Positions 12,555 to 24,338 of a DNA stretch of 64,000 nt are shown in pieces; positions within the stretch are counted from its first letter, which is position 1, and each line of letters opens with the position of its first letter. Both the position numbers and the translations under genes were made by a program. The notes under the pieces were generated by a model. The model saw only the letters and a list, made by a program, of their open reading frames with translations, ran no database searches and was not told the DNA's origin. The DNA comes from Diadema setosum (lineage: Eukaryota; Echinodermata; Echinoidea; Diadematoida; Diadematidae): assembly GCA_033980235.1 (NCBI GenBank), contig CM067067.1:37055200-37119199 (forward strand), read 5' to 3'.

Positions 12555-15500
12555 CTACGAATAAGAAGGTAAATGAAGTAATGAATGAATCCATCAAGTG
12601 AGTGGCAAATACAAATGCGTACATACATAGTTATAAACACTCTCTTTACATAAAACTGGTATCCATATCATGCAGTGATAGACAGTTAAAGGGCGCTCCT
12701 GTTACAACCAACACGGGTATAACGAAATTTCGCTACAAGGAAGTAAAGTTCAGGTCCCAAAATTATCGTCATTAAAATCTATGGTGCAAAACTTCCTTCG
12801 GTTACAACGAAATTTCGATATAATGAAAGAGAACTACTTCCTATACACACAACTTTATATGATATAGTATACATATAGCGCGAGTCGCCTATTCAGTATT
12901 TTGTAGAAATGGATTGATGACGAGTCAAGAATCAAGTCAATGAATGAATTCATCGAACTTTTACAGCCCAAGATTTTAAAACTTCGGAGTCAAGGAATCT
13001 TTACTTTGAGAAGAAGGCAGAAGGATTTGTCTTACCAAACTGAAAAGACACGCTCCAAGAGCCGCGTAGAAAGTGTACAGTACCTGTAAGTGAAAAGCAG
13101 AGGAAAATGTTTACTGCTTTATTAACGCATTTCACTATCGCTCGCTAACACTGTAGTCAAAAAACACCAGTGGCGCATCTAGGAGGTGGCGCACCAGAAG
13201 CCCCCCCCCCCTTTTTCGTAATTTTCTTTTGTGATTATTTTTTTAAATAAAAGAAATAAGAAGTGTGCATGAACCGTATAAAAAAATCCGTACTGCGTTT
13301 TGTTTGTTTTGTTATGTTTTTTGTTTTTGTTTTTGTTTTTTGCTTGTCAGCTGATGAAACCCAGAAGACACCAGAAACTGCTTTGCACCCCCCCCCCCCC
13401 CCGCTTTACGGAATTCCTGGATCTGCCCCTGAACATACACGCGCGCACACACACAAATACACATACAAAGGACACAAGGCCTCGGGTATACTCATCGCAA
13501 TATATCTATATTCTCAGACGTCTACCGACACGAAAAAGATCAAAAGTCGTATCCATATTCAAGAGAAATTGAAACCAAAAGTGAGCTCACAGTTACAAAG
13601 GAGTTGAATTGGCGAAAGCATATCGAATAGATGGTTTTTCTTTTCAGATGATAACTAAGGCTTTATGTGTGATCATGACTGTATCACTCTTCGCTTACTT
13701 CGCTTCGGAAAATGATGGCAAAGAGTCCAAAAGTAAAAAGGCTCAAACAAAGCGCGCACAGCAGGCCGCTCATCATGGTAAAATCGATCTGTAAGTGAGA
13801 AGATAACAAACAAACAAACAAACAAACAAACAAGTAAATAAATGAATAAATGAACACAACAGGGGTTTTAAAGGATAATTATTAGTCATGAATCGCGGGC
13901 GGAATCATTTTCTAAGAAAAATAAAGAGGATCACGACTTCAATAAGATTTTAAATCGTTTATTCCCTACTCCATGCAGAGGAAAACGTATCATGTGATCT
14001 TGTGAATTGTGAAGACCAAAAAAAAAAAAAAAAAAAAAGTAAGGGAAGGTGAATATTCAATTTATATCGAACACAAAGAATAATGAAGCTTAGAAGTGAT
14101 AAAGTGTAAGCCCACTCCTTGTTAACTTAGTTTTTTGTTAAGAAAAGAAAAATGAAATAAAATGGGGTTGTGAAAATACGGTGACTGTGACCGATGTTAC
14201 AGTTTAGGGACCCATTTTAAGGTTTTAGACTCTTGGCTAATTTTACTATAATAAAATTTCAAATCGTTTACATCTCATGTCAGTTTATTCTCTACTCCAT
14301 GCAGAGGAAAACTTTTCTTGTGATCTTGTGAATCGTGAAGACAAAAAAAAAAAGAAAAAAGTGAAGTGTTGTGAAGAGGTAATGGCATCATAAGCTCGTA
14401 GAAATTCAACTTTGTTCTTGTATTCAAATCTTCAATAAATTCCTATATAACTGGCATGAGTTTAAAAAGAACGAATTTCATCCTTTTAACGTCGCATATT
14501 AACGAGTTGTTACAATTTAGCGATGATGGCTCTGTGAACTGAAGTTACAGTTACTAATGCTGAATTATTGACAAAAAGAACAATTCAGTATCTTTATGTA
14601 TGAAACACTCGGAGACTCCCAAAGTCATGTCAGCGTCGTTAAATCTAAATCGTATAATTTGTGACGTGTGTAAAAGGTTTCGAGAAGACAGGTTAGAATT
14701 AAAGACCCTTTATTTCTCTGTGTGTGTTTTTTTTTTTCATTCAATTTAAATGATATTGTTCTATTTGTTTGGCTTTAATCTTCTCCTTGAAGTCAACTTT
14801 AAAGGGATTGTATAGTTTTGGTTGAGACCTAATTTCAGGTTTCTAACATTTTTTGGTGAAATAATGAGAAACCTCTTATGAAATATGAAAGAGCATGTAA
14901 TTCTATGAGGAATTGAATGTTTATTTGATGAAAATTGGTGTTGAAATGGCTAAGATATCCAAATAGAAAAATGATTCTAATAAAGTGTGGGACCCACACT
15001 TTATTACGATTGTTTTGTTTTACTTTGTTTTTGGATGTTTCAGTCATTCGAAACCCGATTTTCATCAAATAACTTTGAATTCCTCTTAAAATGGTATGCT
15101 CTATACTATATCATAAATGTTTTCTTGGCATCTCGCAAAAAGTTAAAATTTTCATCTCCAACAATACTGTACCATCCCTTTAAGTTTATACTTATAGATT
15201 TACATATATCATCAAGGAATCAGTAAAATCATTGTCCAATGTGCCATTCTCTGTCTTCTTCAAATTAGCAAATCATTGCATTTACAATTATTTGAAAAAT
15301 CACAAGACTCTGAAGCAGCCAAACGCATGCAAGATCATCATGTTTAAGATCCATGGTATTTCAAAGCCATGCATGGTTCTCACGACGTTCGTTTCTACGC
15401 ATATAACTTTTACTTTCCTGTTCCTCACATTGTATTTCTTATGAAATGATAACACAATGATATGTTTGATGCATGTTTTTTTATTGTGTGCGTGTGTGTG

Positions 15501-15822
15501 TTTATCATTTTTTTTTAATGGAAATAAATGACAATGGGATTGACTGTAACCTGACGTCATGAATATGTTTGGAATGCTGTGACGTTTTTGTCGCACGAGA
15601 CGCCTTCTGAAGTGTGAGCAATCTCTGTTCGAGATCTCGCAATGCCCAACTTGAGCGTCACATCCTTACTAGGGATTGACCCCAACTTTGTAAACTACCA
15701 TCTGTGTGAAAAGACATCTGTAGATATTGTATGGAAAAATTTGCGTAATCTAGACTTGCGCCATGAGCAGAATTTGAGGAAGTTACCATGGGGACGGAAA
15801 GAAGACACCCCCTTGTCAAAGG

Positions 15823-15888
<66 letters not shown>

Positions 15889-18800
15889 GAAAGAAATTGG
15901 ACTGAGGCGGGACGTTGCTCTCGATCTTAGTCTCCCTTTTATTTGTCAAGCTTTTGGCCCGTCATTGGGCCTTCGTCAGGACCTGCGTGGGACTCGTGTG
16001 GTTATCATGCATCCCAGCACCGTGTGCTCATATTCTGTATGTTGGGCTGTATTTTGTCCTGTCTGATCATGGCCAAGTTTTCTGCTACGGGTGTTTTACT
16101 GTAAGTCTGAAGTTAGAGACTTACAGTAAAACACCCGTAGCAGAAAACTTTACATACATACATGTATATCATAACATTGCATACATACAGAGAGATGATG
16201 AATCTACATCATGCCTAAAGAACAGTATGACATTAATTTGAATCTCATTTTTATGAAGCATTTGTTTTGTTTTTCATTTGTTTTTCATTTATGCTATTGA
16301 AAAGGAAATGTTTTGTTGCTAAATGAAATTGATATGCTGGAAAAGGTCGCTGGGTAAAGGACTGATTATGACTCCGTGCTCTATTCTTACCTTCGTCTGG
16401 AAGGCGAAAATCGTCAAACCCAGCGTGATGATCTGTTGTCAAGAGAGAAACAAGGATCTCATCATTTATCAGTGTCATAATGTATAAAGAAATGCACGAA
16501 TTAATTTTATTATCGTCATGACAATTTTTCATTTGTTTGTTTGCTTGTTCTTTTTTTGTTCTTTTTTGCTGCGGTCGATTTTCATTTTCCTCATAAAGTA
16601 TACCGGCCGCCTTCTCGTTCTATACCTCAACGAGGTGAACTGAAGGAACTGGGTACCAAAGTGATGGTGTCAGAGTCTTTTGTTTTAGCTTGGGTTGGAA
16701 CCAGGTGCAAGCATTTAAACCATCTCAACCATCCCTTTGATATATTACATGTAGGCCTGCAATAATCGAGTGCTCAAATAGCTTTGTCACTTATATTTAG
16801 CTATAACCTCTGTTCTCTCCCTACGTCCCCTCTCTTCACCCCGCCCCCTGTACATCTAACCATTCCTGTAGCCTAGAAAGCCAACGATACAAAACACGCT
16901 TTGAGTTGCAACTGATTGACAAATTGCCCTACATCGATTTTTGATTGTCCTACAACCTTTGTATTGAGTACTATATTCCACTTTTATGGAAACGTCCTTA
17001 AAGCTCAAAGACATCTGCGTGTTTACTTGTACAGCTAAGAAGTAACACGTTGAACTCTTTAAAAATAAGGGGGGAGTATTGGTGCATTTTTATGTGAGAT
17101 TTCATTGGTAATGATAAGAACCAAAAGTCGAAACTCACGCCACACATGCCGACTGCCAGGATAACTTCATTTCCGTCGTAGAATGTACAGGTGACTCCAA
17201 GGAGCACGCCCTCAGCGAGTGTCTGCGTACAAGTCATTCAGAAAGTTCACGTCACAATTTTCTGGGTTTTCTTTTTTTTTAAAATCTTTATCTTGTTTAG
17301 ATAATTTAGACGTACGTCGATGACCCTAATATTTGTAAAGACATATTTCTTAAGATAAATTTTACCTCACTGCAACAGCATGTGCACTATCCGATCAGAT
17401 TGTACAAAGTGTAATATTTTAACTAAGAAAGGAAAGTTGGGAATCAAGGTACACATCACAGGATGAGTAAATCCTATCATACTATATATGTATGTATATA
17501 TATATATTAAACGTGTGTGTTTCAGTGTCTGTGTGTACAGATAAATAAATGAATACATAATATGAAGGCCTACAAAACGTGTCCTGTCGAGAAATTTTGT
17601 TTTTCATTGGATTATTATTAAAAAAAAACACACATCTTAATCAATGACTATATCATAATCCTCGAAATATGCATCAATGACACATAATAATTTATGATGA
17701 TAAGAAAAGAAGTAAACGAAATATATTCATAGACAGATACAGATACAAATTTAATATTGATGCAGGTAGCGGTGAAGGTGCAGACTAGTTAAATGGGGGT
17801 TTCAGTCTGATAAGAAAGTAAAATAAAGCTCAAAAGTGAAAATTTAATCAAAATCTGATGAAAACGAAATTGTGCAGTTTTGCTTATAATAACACAAAAC
17901 AGTTCATCTTGGACACTCAATATGAATACTAGTATGCAAATGAGCAAGTTGATGATGTCATAGCCCATAACTTACTATAATAGTTTATACACAAAATCTT
18001 GACATTTCCAGTTTGTTTGTTTACTTGTTTAAACGCAATAATATCCAGTGTCAAATCCTAACTTTATCTGACTTATCATTATTTTGAAGTTATTCAGTCA
18101 GTAATAACATCATGTTTTACACTTTGATAACCATTTTTTTTTTAAGATACAAAGATTTCTTTCCACTCACGAATATCAGAAGACATATGATGTTGAGAGG
18201 GGCTCGGCGTCTCAGTTCCGTTGCACATCCTAGAGCTATTATCACTACGATACTCACAGCACTATACAACAAAAGAAACGGTGCACAGTGACATTAAGAA
18301 AAAAAAAATGAAAGAACTATAATCTTTTCGAAATTAGCAACTCATCAAAAACCCTCGATAAATAAAAAAAAAGCATGCCATTTTCTTTATTCTTGTCAGC
18401 ATGCATATCTTTGCATATCATTTTTTCTTCTTTTTTTTTTTTGCCAATATTACATTTACTACTACTCCGTCACTTTAGGCGTTGGATCACTCACATATAA
18501 ACACGACAATTTGACGAGAACTAAAGGACCGGATTTTTTTTTTATTATTATTTATTCATATCAAAATAGAAAGTGAAAACATGTATAGTATTATAAATGG
18601 GAGACCTGAGATAATTATGCCATCACCTCCTCTAATTTGCATAAGCCATGTGACTATGACTAACATCTCAGTTTCGGGGGGGGGGGGGGTGGGGGTGAAA
18701 CTTCAAATTCATTAAATCTCTTATCTTATATCTGATTATCATGAAATTTCCCAGTTCTATTTGAATCAGTCAGCTAAAATACGCAGGAGCACTGCACCTC

Positions 18801-21800
18801 AAGATTAATGGTTCGTACATGCCCTAGTACCACCATAGCAAGGTTATGTATAGGGATCGTGTATACTTACAAGGCGGTCCAGAACACCCACGTGTTGTAT
18901 TGAACATAAGATTTGATGTCGTCACTGGGAATGCAAAGATCAAGGCACAATAATGGAGAAAATAAAAAAAAAATCTGATCAGGAGGCCTTCACATTACTC
19001 AGCATCATTTCTCAGATTGCCAACAGAGAATGAATAATGAATAACTCAGATATCTTTTCCAGATACCCGTATCTCTTCAAAGAAAAAAAAAAAGATAAAT
19101 AGATAGATAAAAACAAATCTCTTACATTTATAATTATGTGTGTGTATGTATGTATGTGTGTGTGTATGTGTTATTTGATTCGATATTCTCAGTAAACTGT
19201 TGTTAGTGTACGTCCTATCCCATTTGACCATAAAAGAAACAGACGGTAATACAAAATTAGACAAAATTTGAAATATCGTAAGGGCCATGATATTATTAGA
19301 GGGTCAACTGAAAATCGACAATGGACAGCTTAGCTTTCATTTCTAGATACGCATATCTCTTGAAAGATAATGAAAAAGAAAACACGAATATCATGTATGT
19401 ATGCATGTATGTATGTATGTATGTAAGTGTGTGTATGTATATGTATGTATGCGTGTCGTGTGTGTAGTGTGTTATTTGATTCGATATTCTGAGTTGTTAG
19501 TGCAAACATTCAAACAGGACGGTAATTTAAGAGAAAGCAATATTGGAAATAATCATAATTAGTCGTTTGTTGCCTTTGAATTTATAAATATCGTTTGAAA
19601 AGGCAATACCTTTTTTTATTATGACAGAAAAAAAAAATCAAATTCAAACAAGGTAACCTGGTAGCAACAGATAATTATATTCAAAGAATTATTATCTTCG
19701 AATACCGAAACACAAGCGACATAGCAGTAAAAGTCTTAGCAAAACTAGACAATCATGTTGAAGGAGGTTATGTGCGAATCTTTTATTACTGCGTTCAGTG
19801 GGCTCCTCCGATCAGTGGTCATTATGGTCACGTGAATGTGATGTCACTTCCGTTTAAAATCCTTCCGTTGTTTCGAACTTGACACTATTGTCATTGGTAT
19901 ATACCACATTTTCCAAAGCCACATTATATCCATGGCCATACTTTATTGAAGATCGTGTCATACCTGACACTATATGCCTGACATCGACTAAACATCCACA
20001 AAGCTGTTATCTAATTTTGATTTTGGAACTGGATAAAAAAAAAAAAAAAAAAATCACTACTACCAAAAAAAAAAAAAATTACAACGGGGCCCTCCGCAAT
20101 GATATCTTTACAAATATTGCATCAATCTAAATACAAATTCAGGGTATGAAACTATAACTCATTGCCCACATCTTACAGAAAACACCACTCGATTTGCTTC
20201 AGTGGTCAAAGAGAAATACGGAATTTTGAAGAGGATGTCGGGAATCTCTTCCCTCCAAGTTCTGTCTATTATTCACACACAAGATCATTGAAATGCTAAA
20301 CTCGGAAAAATCCGATTCATGACACGCTTTACAACAATCCACATTTCTCTTTGACCGCTTAACCAAATCGAATGGGGATTTCTGCAAAATAGAGCTAAAA
20401 TGTTATATTTTAAGACCCTAAAGTAGCATTTAAAAAAAAATAATAATATTGGGTGTTATCAATGCGAAAATCTGATTGCAATTTTTTTTTTTTTTTTTTT
20501 GGGGGGGGAACATACTGCAGTAAGTCGCCCCAAAAATTACAATCAGATTTTCGAATTGATAACACTCAATATGATCAAGCTGTCTAAGTGCTACTTCAGG
20601 GTCTTAAAATGTCACATCTTAGCTCTATTTTGCAGAAAACCCCATTCAATTTGGTTAAGCGGTCACAGAGAAATGTGGATTGTTGTAAAACATGTCATGA
20701 GTCCGATTCTTCCAATTTCCGATTCAATGCTCTTATGTGTGAATAATAGACAGAATTTGGAGGGAAGAGATTCCCGACATCCTCTACAAAATTCCTCATT
20801 TCTCTTTGATCACTGAAGCAAATCGAATGGGGTTTTCTGTAAGATGTGGGCAATGAGTTAGAGTTTCATACCCTGAATTTGTATTTAGATTGATTCACTA
20901 TTTGTAAAGATATCATTGCGGAGGGCCCCGTTGTAATTTGTTTGGGGACATACTGTACAGTTCAGGGCTTCGATCGAACCATGAACCATCTTTACTGATA
21001 TAAAAGCACAATAAATTCCAATACGCTCAGTATCAGAGTAGGAATATCTTTCGGAAGTACATTCTCCTTTGAAAGCTGTCGTTACGTGTATTTGATAACG
21101 TATACGAAATTACTAATTGTCTAAATAGGAAGTATATTATGAACACATGAAAACACTGAATATGACCCATAGATCAACAAAGAAAGGATGTCTGCCGTAA
21201 CTACGGGAAGCTGTAGATTAGTGTTTTTAGTACTAATAGTGTAATCAATCAGTTGAATGACCTGCAGGGCCCCGTTGCAAGAAAGTTGCAATCAATTGCA
21301 AATAATTGCTGATTTTGAAACAACCATTCTGATTGGCTCAGGGTCTGCCCTATTAAGAAGACATGCATGCAACAATGATTTTGATTGGCCAGTGACAATC
21401 AGTTGCAAGTTGCGTTTAAATGGAAAGTTTCTAGCAACGGGACCCTGGCCTTCGTCCCTTAAACAAACGAATAAGCCCCGTGCACATAAACAAGCATGCT
21501 TGTTTCATGATATGACAAGTAATTTCGTTTACGCAATTAAGAAACTAATAGTTTAAATTTATTAAATACCATACAAAATGAAGGCACGTGTGATAAATTA
21601 TTTTCGAAGGTGAAAGGTCATAAAAACTTGCCGGTACTGAATTATACACCGTTGCGATTTGTCATTGTCATTGTCATACAACACGGAGCATAAAATAATA
21701 AAGATATCACTCAAGCATGAGAATCATTTCAGTTCATCTTTACTTTCATGGCTTTGTTAATTGGGTATGATCTCTTTGTCACGAATTTTCAGATTCGCTA

Positions 21801-22336
21801 ACTCTAGTAGTAAATGTTGTCTGTAAAAATGTGAAATAATTGCGCCTTCCAGAGAATCTGTAGAAGGACACTACTCGACCAAAAATATCTTAATTATAGC
21901 GTAGAACTATAAAAATAATGATTTACGAGCACAACACTGAGTTTCTTTTTTTTTGTCAAAATCGGATTGAAATGAGGAGTTATGTAAAACGATGATCTCC
22001 TGACCTTTCAATTTTCCCCTGATCGTGTAAGAAAAAAAAAATTGACGAACATTAAATTCTTCTGCGTTAAAGGTGGAAAATATAATTTATTCAAACCAGC
22101 AGTGAATCGCTTAAAAATATTGATCAGTTAGATAAACCGGAATTGTTTAATAGTGTGAAGCGGTCATTGGACTTACACGAAGAAAAAGAGAGCGATGATC
22201 CCAATCGTGATGGCAAGCTGTACTGTAAGGATTGCATACACCTTCCTCACAAAACCTGACGAGAGCAGCGAAAACAGATGTATCAGTCACGAGTATAGGA
22301 CAATGCTCATCGTTACTTTCGCTTCTGTTATAGTTA

Positions 22337-22382
<46 letters not shown>

Positions 22383-22397
22383 CTATAATGAATGAAG

Positions 22398-22429
<32 letters not shown>

Positions 22430-23415
22430 GATATACATCAAGAGTAAAAACTTAAGAGTCAAATGAAAACACCGCAAGAGCCAAAATATTGGACTGACGT
22501 CAGTCCAATTTTGGCTCCTGCGGTGTTTTCATTTGACTCCTAGGTTCTTATACTCTTCAGTGATATCTATATTACACACCGACGCAGAACTTTCATATTT
22601 TCATTACTATATATATATATATATATCAAAATATGAAAATTATGTGTCGGTGTGTAATAAATATATATACATACATACATAGAATTTTCTATAGAATCTG
22701 CGAACCAGAATACTCAGAATGGTATTTAGGTCCAGGTAGTGCGTATAACATTAAAAAAAAAAAAGCGTGGCACTCAAAAGCACCTTTTGTATGATTGGCA
22801 ATTCATGGTGACAAAAATGATTCAATAAACAACATTTAAAAGCTTGTTACCATAATTATGTAGTATATTGTAAGGATTGTGTAGAAGTTACAAAAGTTTG
22901 GCAAGATCAAAGATGGCTCATTCTAAGATAGCAAATGTAAATGTGTTTGTTTGTTTGTTTTTTACCCCTTTATGAGAAACAAAATAATGTGGGTTTTTCC
23001 CTGTGAGTGGTGGGAAAATTATTCACATGTTTCGGACCAGTCCTTGGGGAATGCTACGCTTAAGCAAAGGACTACCTCGGCCGAGAGCAATAATATTAAT
23101 TGGGAGAAAAATTTATCGCAGGTCACACTATCTTGATTGAAATTAAAGAAATCCTGAATTTCGATGGTACCTGTTGATTAGAATAAAGATTTAATTATTC
23201 ACATTTACTTTGTTGGGGAAAACTCTTAAGTTTTGATAGATTCTATAATCATGAAATTGACCAGTTTATAAGATAATGATATTTTGCTAATTGTATAGGA
23301 CTATCCATAATATATTTTCTCTGCAGAACACTCGATTCGCTGCCTAAAATGAATAGATAAATAAGATAAACAAACTAAATACACACACAGACAAACAAAC
23401 ACACACACACACACG

Positions 23416-23455
<40 letters not shown>

Positions 23456-23603
23456 CTAAGAATAATGTAGAAGCAGGACAGATCTTTCAAAAAATATGAA
23501 AAACTTAATAATGACTTTTGTTGACCCATTTCACCTTTTTTGAGTCCTCACGTAAAATCAAGGGGTGAGACTTTTTGTTCGTTTTGTGATGCACGGTCAC
23601 ATG

Positions 23604-23668
<65 letters not shown>

Positions 23669-23807
23669 ATGAGAAACACATGAAAAAATTAAATAATGAA
23701 ACCTTTAAGACTCACCGTGGCGAATTTCTTTGTCGACAAACTCAAAATCACTCACATCACCGTACTCCGCGTCCATATTGGCTCTGTCTGTCTATCTATC
23801 TGTCTGT
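12408..23807 (-). CDS. TMBIM/LFG: TMBIM/Lifeguard (GRINA-like) membrane protein, nine exons
   Basis: A seven-helix protein of the Bax-inhibitor-1/TMBIM family. Relatives reside in ER, Golgi and other membranes, where they permit calcium leak and dampen cell death. Coding exons, 5' to 3': 23776-23716, 22255-22177, 18924-18871, 18261-18171, 17222-17139, 16432-16391, 13788-13699, 13083-13036, 12554-12408. All junctions are GT/AG, phases agree, and the sum is 696 nt (231 residues plus stop). Landmarks: [13 protein letters not shown] at the start of TM1, [11 protein letters not shown] before TM3, [41 protein letters not shown]. The two Asp residues that gate the bacterial homologue BsYetJ are present (D188, D216). 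The C-terminal part looks most like GRINA/LFG1, but the long Pro/Gly-rich N-terminus of that paralogue is missing: only 21 residues precede FVRKVY. An in-frame TAG 15 nt before the ATG supports this start. Confidence 0.93.
13036..13083 (-). CDS. TMBIM/LFG: TMBIM exon 8 (residues 168-183)
   Basis: 48 nt, phase 0; acceptor TTACAG, donor GTAAGA. Encodes [16 protein letters not shown], matching the YAxLGA motif of TM6. Confidence 0.92.
13168..13431. mobile_element. 264-bp inverted-repeat element in TMBIM intron
   Basis: Left CAGTGGCGCATCTAGGAG and right TCCTGGATCTGCCCCTG are imperfect inverted repeats. The interior carries C runs. CAG...CTG ends suggest a hAT-like nonautonomous element. It lies between TMBIM exons 7 and 8. 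Confidence 0.6.
13699..13788 (-). CDS. TMBIM/LFG: TMBIM exon 7 (residues 138-167)
   Basis: 90 nt, phase 0; acceptor TTACAG, donor GTAAGC. Starts IDFT (family YDFT), continues with a Leu/Phe-rich helix (TM5) and ends FRSE. Confidence 0.9.
14799..15183. mobile_element. 385-bp TTAA-flanked foldback MITE
   Basis: TTAAAGGGATTGTATAG at the left and CTGTACCATCCCTTTAA at the right are inverted. The interior is also largely self-complementary, with a short perfect palindrome (AAAGTGTGGGACCCACACTTT) near 14981-15002. TTAA at both ends fits piggyBac/Kolobok-type target choice. Confidence 0.75.
15824..15885. repeat. (TA)n microsatellite
   Basis: About 31 TA units without interruption. Confidence 0.97.
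15950..15979 (-). ncRNA. Hammerhead-ribozyme-like core, probably degenerate
   Basis: On the - strand the sequence reads CTGACGA, then AGGCCC AATGAC GGGCC, a stem II with a 6-nt loop, then AAAAG. The hammerhead core needs CUGANGA, stem II and GAAA; here the second box is AAAA. Such cores occur in Penelope-like elements and retrozymes. No stem I/III partner or cleavage triplet was found, so activity is doubtful. Confidence 0.35.
16075..16150. repeat. Perfect 34-bp inverted repeat, 8-nt loop
   Basis: The arm at 16075-16108 is exactly complementary to 16117-16150 around the loop GAAGTTAG. It lies about 90 bp from the hammerhead-like motif and may belong to the same element. Confidence 0.95.
16391..16432 (-). 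CDS. TMBIM/LFG: TMBIM exon 6 (residues 124-137)
   Basis: A 42-nt microexon with AACAG acceptor and GTAAGA donor. Encodes [14 protein letters not shown], which contains the family signature FxFQTK. Confidence 0.92.
16905..16945. repeat. Fragment of the 27.3-kb palindrome family
   Basis: The stretch CAACTGATTGACAAATTGCC and the following CTACATCGA also occur in both arms of the palindrome at 27263-27481. Confidence 0.75.
17139..17222 (-). CDS. TMBIM/LFG: TMBIM exon 5 (residues 96-123)
   Basis: 84 nt, phase 0 at both ends; acceptor CGCAG, donor GTGAGT. Encodes TLAEGVLLG, a short polar turn (TFYDGNE) and VILAVGMCG of TM4. Confidence 0.92.
18171..18261 (-). CDS. TMBIM/LFG: TMBIM exon 4 (residues 65-95)
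   Basis: 91 nt; acceptor TATAG, donor GTGAGT. Encodes TM2 ([11 protein letters not shown]), the basic loop ELRRRAP and the start of TM3 (LNIICLLIF). Confidence 0.92.
18871..18924 (-). CDS. TMBIM/LFG: TMBIM exon 3 (residues 47-65)
   Basis: 54 nt between a CCCAG acceptor and a GTAAGT donor. Encodes [17 protein letters not shown], the loop after TM1 and the start of TM2. Confidence 0.9.
20079..20938. repeat. Large inverted repeat, arms of about 407 bp
   Basis: Arm 20079-20485 is the reverse complement of 20532-20938 with few mismatches, around a short G/T-rich centre. A single copy of the same unit lies at 24339-24823. The arms may be two head-to-head insertions of one TA-flanked element or a true foldback element. 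The shared short peptide frame (containing [10 protein letters not shown]) comes from the repeat and is not a gene. Confidence 0.9.
21265..21447. mobile_element. 183-bp MITE with CAGGG ends
   Basis: Left CAGGGCCCCGTTGCAAGAAA and right TTTCTAGCAACGGGACCCTG are inverted with two mismatches. The interior has further TTGCAA motifs. It sits in the large TMBIM intron between exons 2 and 3. Confidence 0.85.
22177..22255 (-). CDS. TMBIM/LFG: TMBIM exon 2 (residues 21-47, TM1)
   Basis: Acceptor at 22256-22257, donor GTAAGT at 22171-22176. Encodes [14 protein letters not shown] then the hydrophobic [10 protein letters not shown] helix. Confidence 0.92.
22338..22377. repeat. (GT)n microsatellite
   Basis: An uninterrupted GT tract just upstream of TMBIM exon 2. 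Confidence 0.95.
22441..22656. repeat. Two stacked palindromes around AT tracts
   Basis: The first palindrome is centred on GACTGACGTCAGTC (22494-22507), with arms of about 43 bp near-perfect and a weaker extension to 22441-22556. A second inverted pair flanks an AT microsatellite: ACACACCGACGCAGAA near 22573 against TGTGTCGGTGTGTAAT near 22641. Confidence 0.85.
23399..23455. repeat. (CA)n(TA)n microsatellite
   Basis: A CA tract passing directly into a TA tract. Confidence 0.95.
23606..23667. repeat. (AT)n(GT)n microsatellite
   Basis: An AT tract passing directly into a GT tract, about 50 bp from the TMBIM first-exon donor. Confidence 0.95.
23716..23807 (-). CDS. TMBIM/LFG: TMBIM exon with start codon (residues 1-20)
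   Basis: The ATG is at 23776-23774 and the exon ends at 23716 before GTGAG. A TTTACAG acceptor at 23808 leaves 31 nt of 5' UTR containing an in-frame TAG. So at least one noncoding exon lies further upstream. A donor-like TATTG/GTAAGTTTT on the - strand at 24961 is a candidate for its end, unproven. The encoded peptide is acidic ([13 protein letters not shown]). Confidence 0.88.
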
Positions 23808-24338
23808 CTGTAAAGATACAAAAATTGAGACAACAGCGGAGAATTTAGGTCAACTTTTGAACATCAAGATGGGGAAAGAAACTAATGTGCAGAAACACAA
23901 CCGTAGTCATCAAAATGTATTGTATAAGAAATGTAGTGTATCTAATCAAAAGTATGTTGATTGAAATAAGAGACAAAGCCAGCAACGAGGAGTGAAAGTC
24001 TCATTGCATTGCAATAGAAATTCGAGGATGTATAGTACATAGACAAAAATGCGTCTATTATACCCCTTAGTGTTGAATAGGTCTATAATGTAGTACACCT
24101 TTTAAATATTGGTTTCCTGTCACCCAGTTTATAGAAATCCGAGAGCACCGTTACAACCATAAGGTTTTGCATATCAAAGGTCACTACCATAAAGACTATG
24201 ATAATATTAATATGTACCATTACTACGAAGAAAAGTATATTCTATGAGCGAAAGTAGAAGGGATATTTTCCATCGCAACATGTTGTCTAGAATCTCAGTA
24301 CATTGTCGTCATGGTCCATGAGAGGAGTGCATGGCGTA

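Noticed and set aside
12690..12840. Repeated CGAAATTTCG words in TMBIM last intron
   Set aside because: The words are self-complementary, but no proper terminal inverted repeat could be fixed, so no element was called.
20199..20816. Related short peptides in the inverted repeat and at 24452 ([10 protein letters not shown])
   Set aside because: The similarity comes from the repeated DNA; no domain, start context or consistent length.
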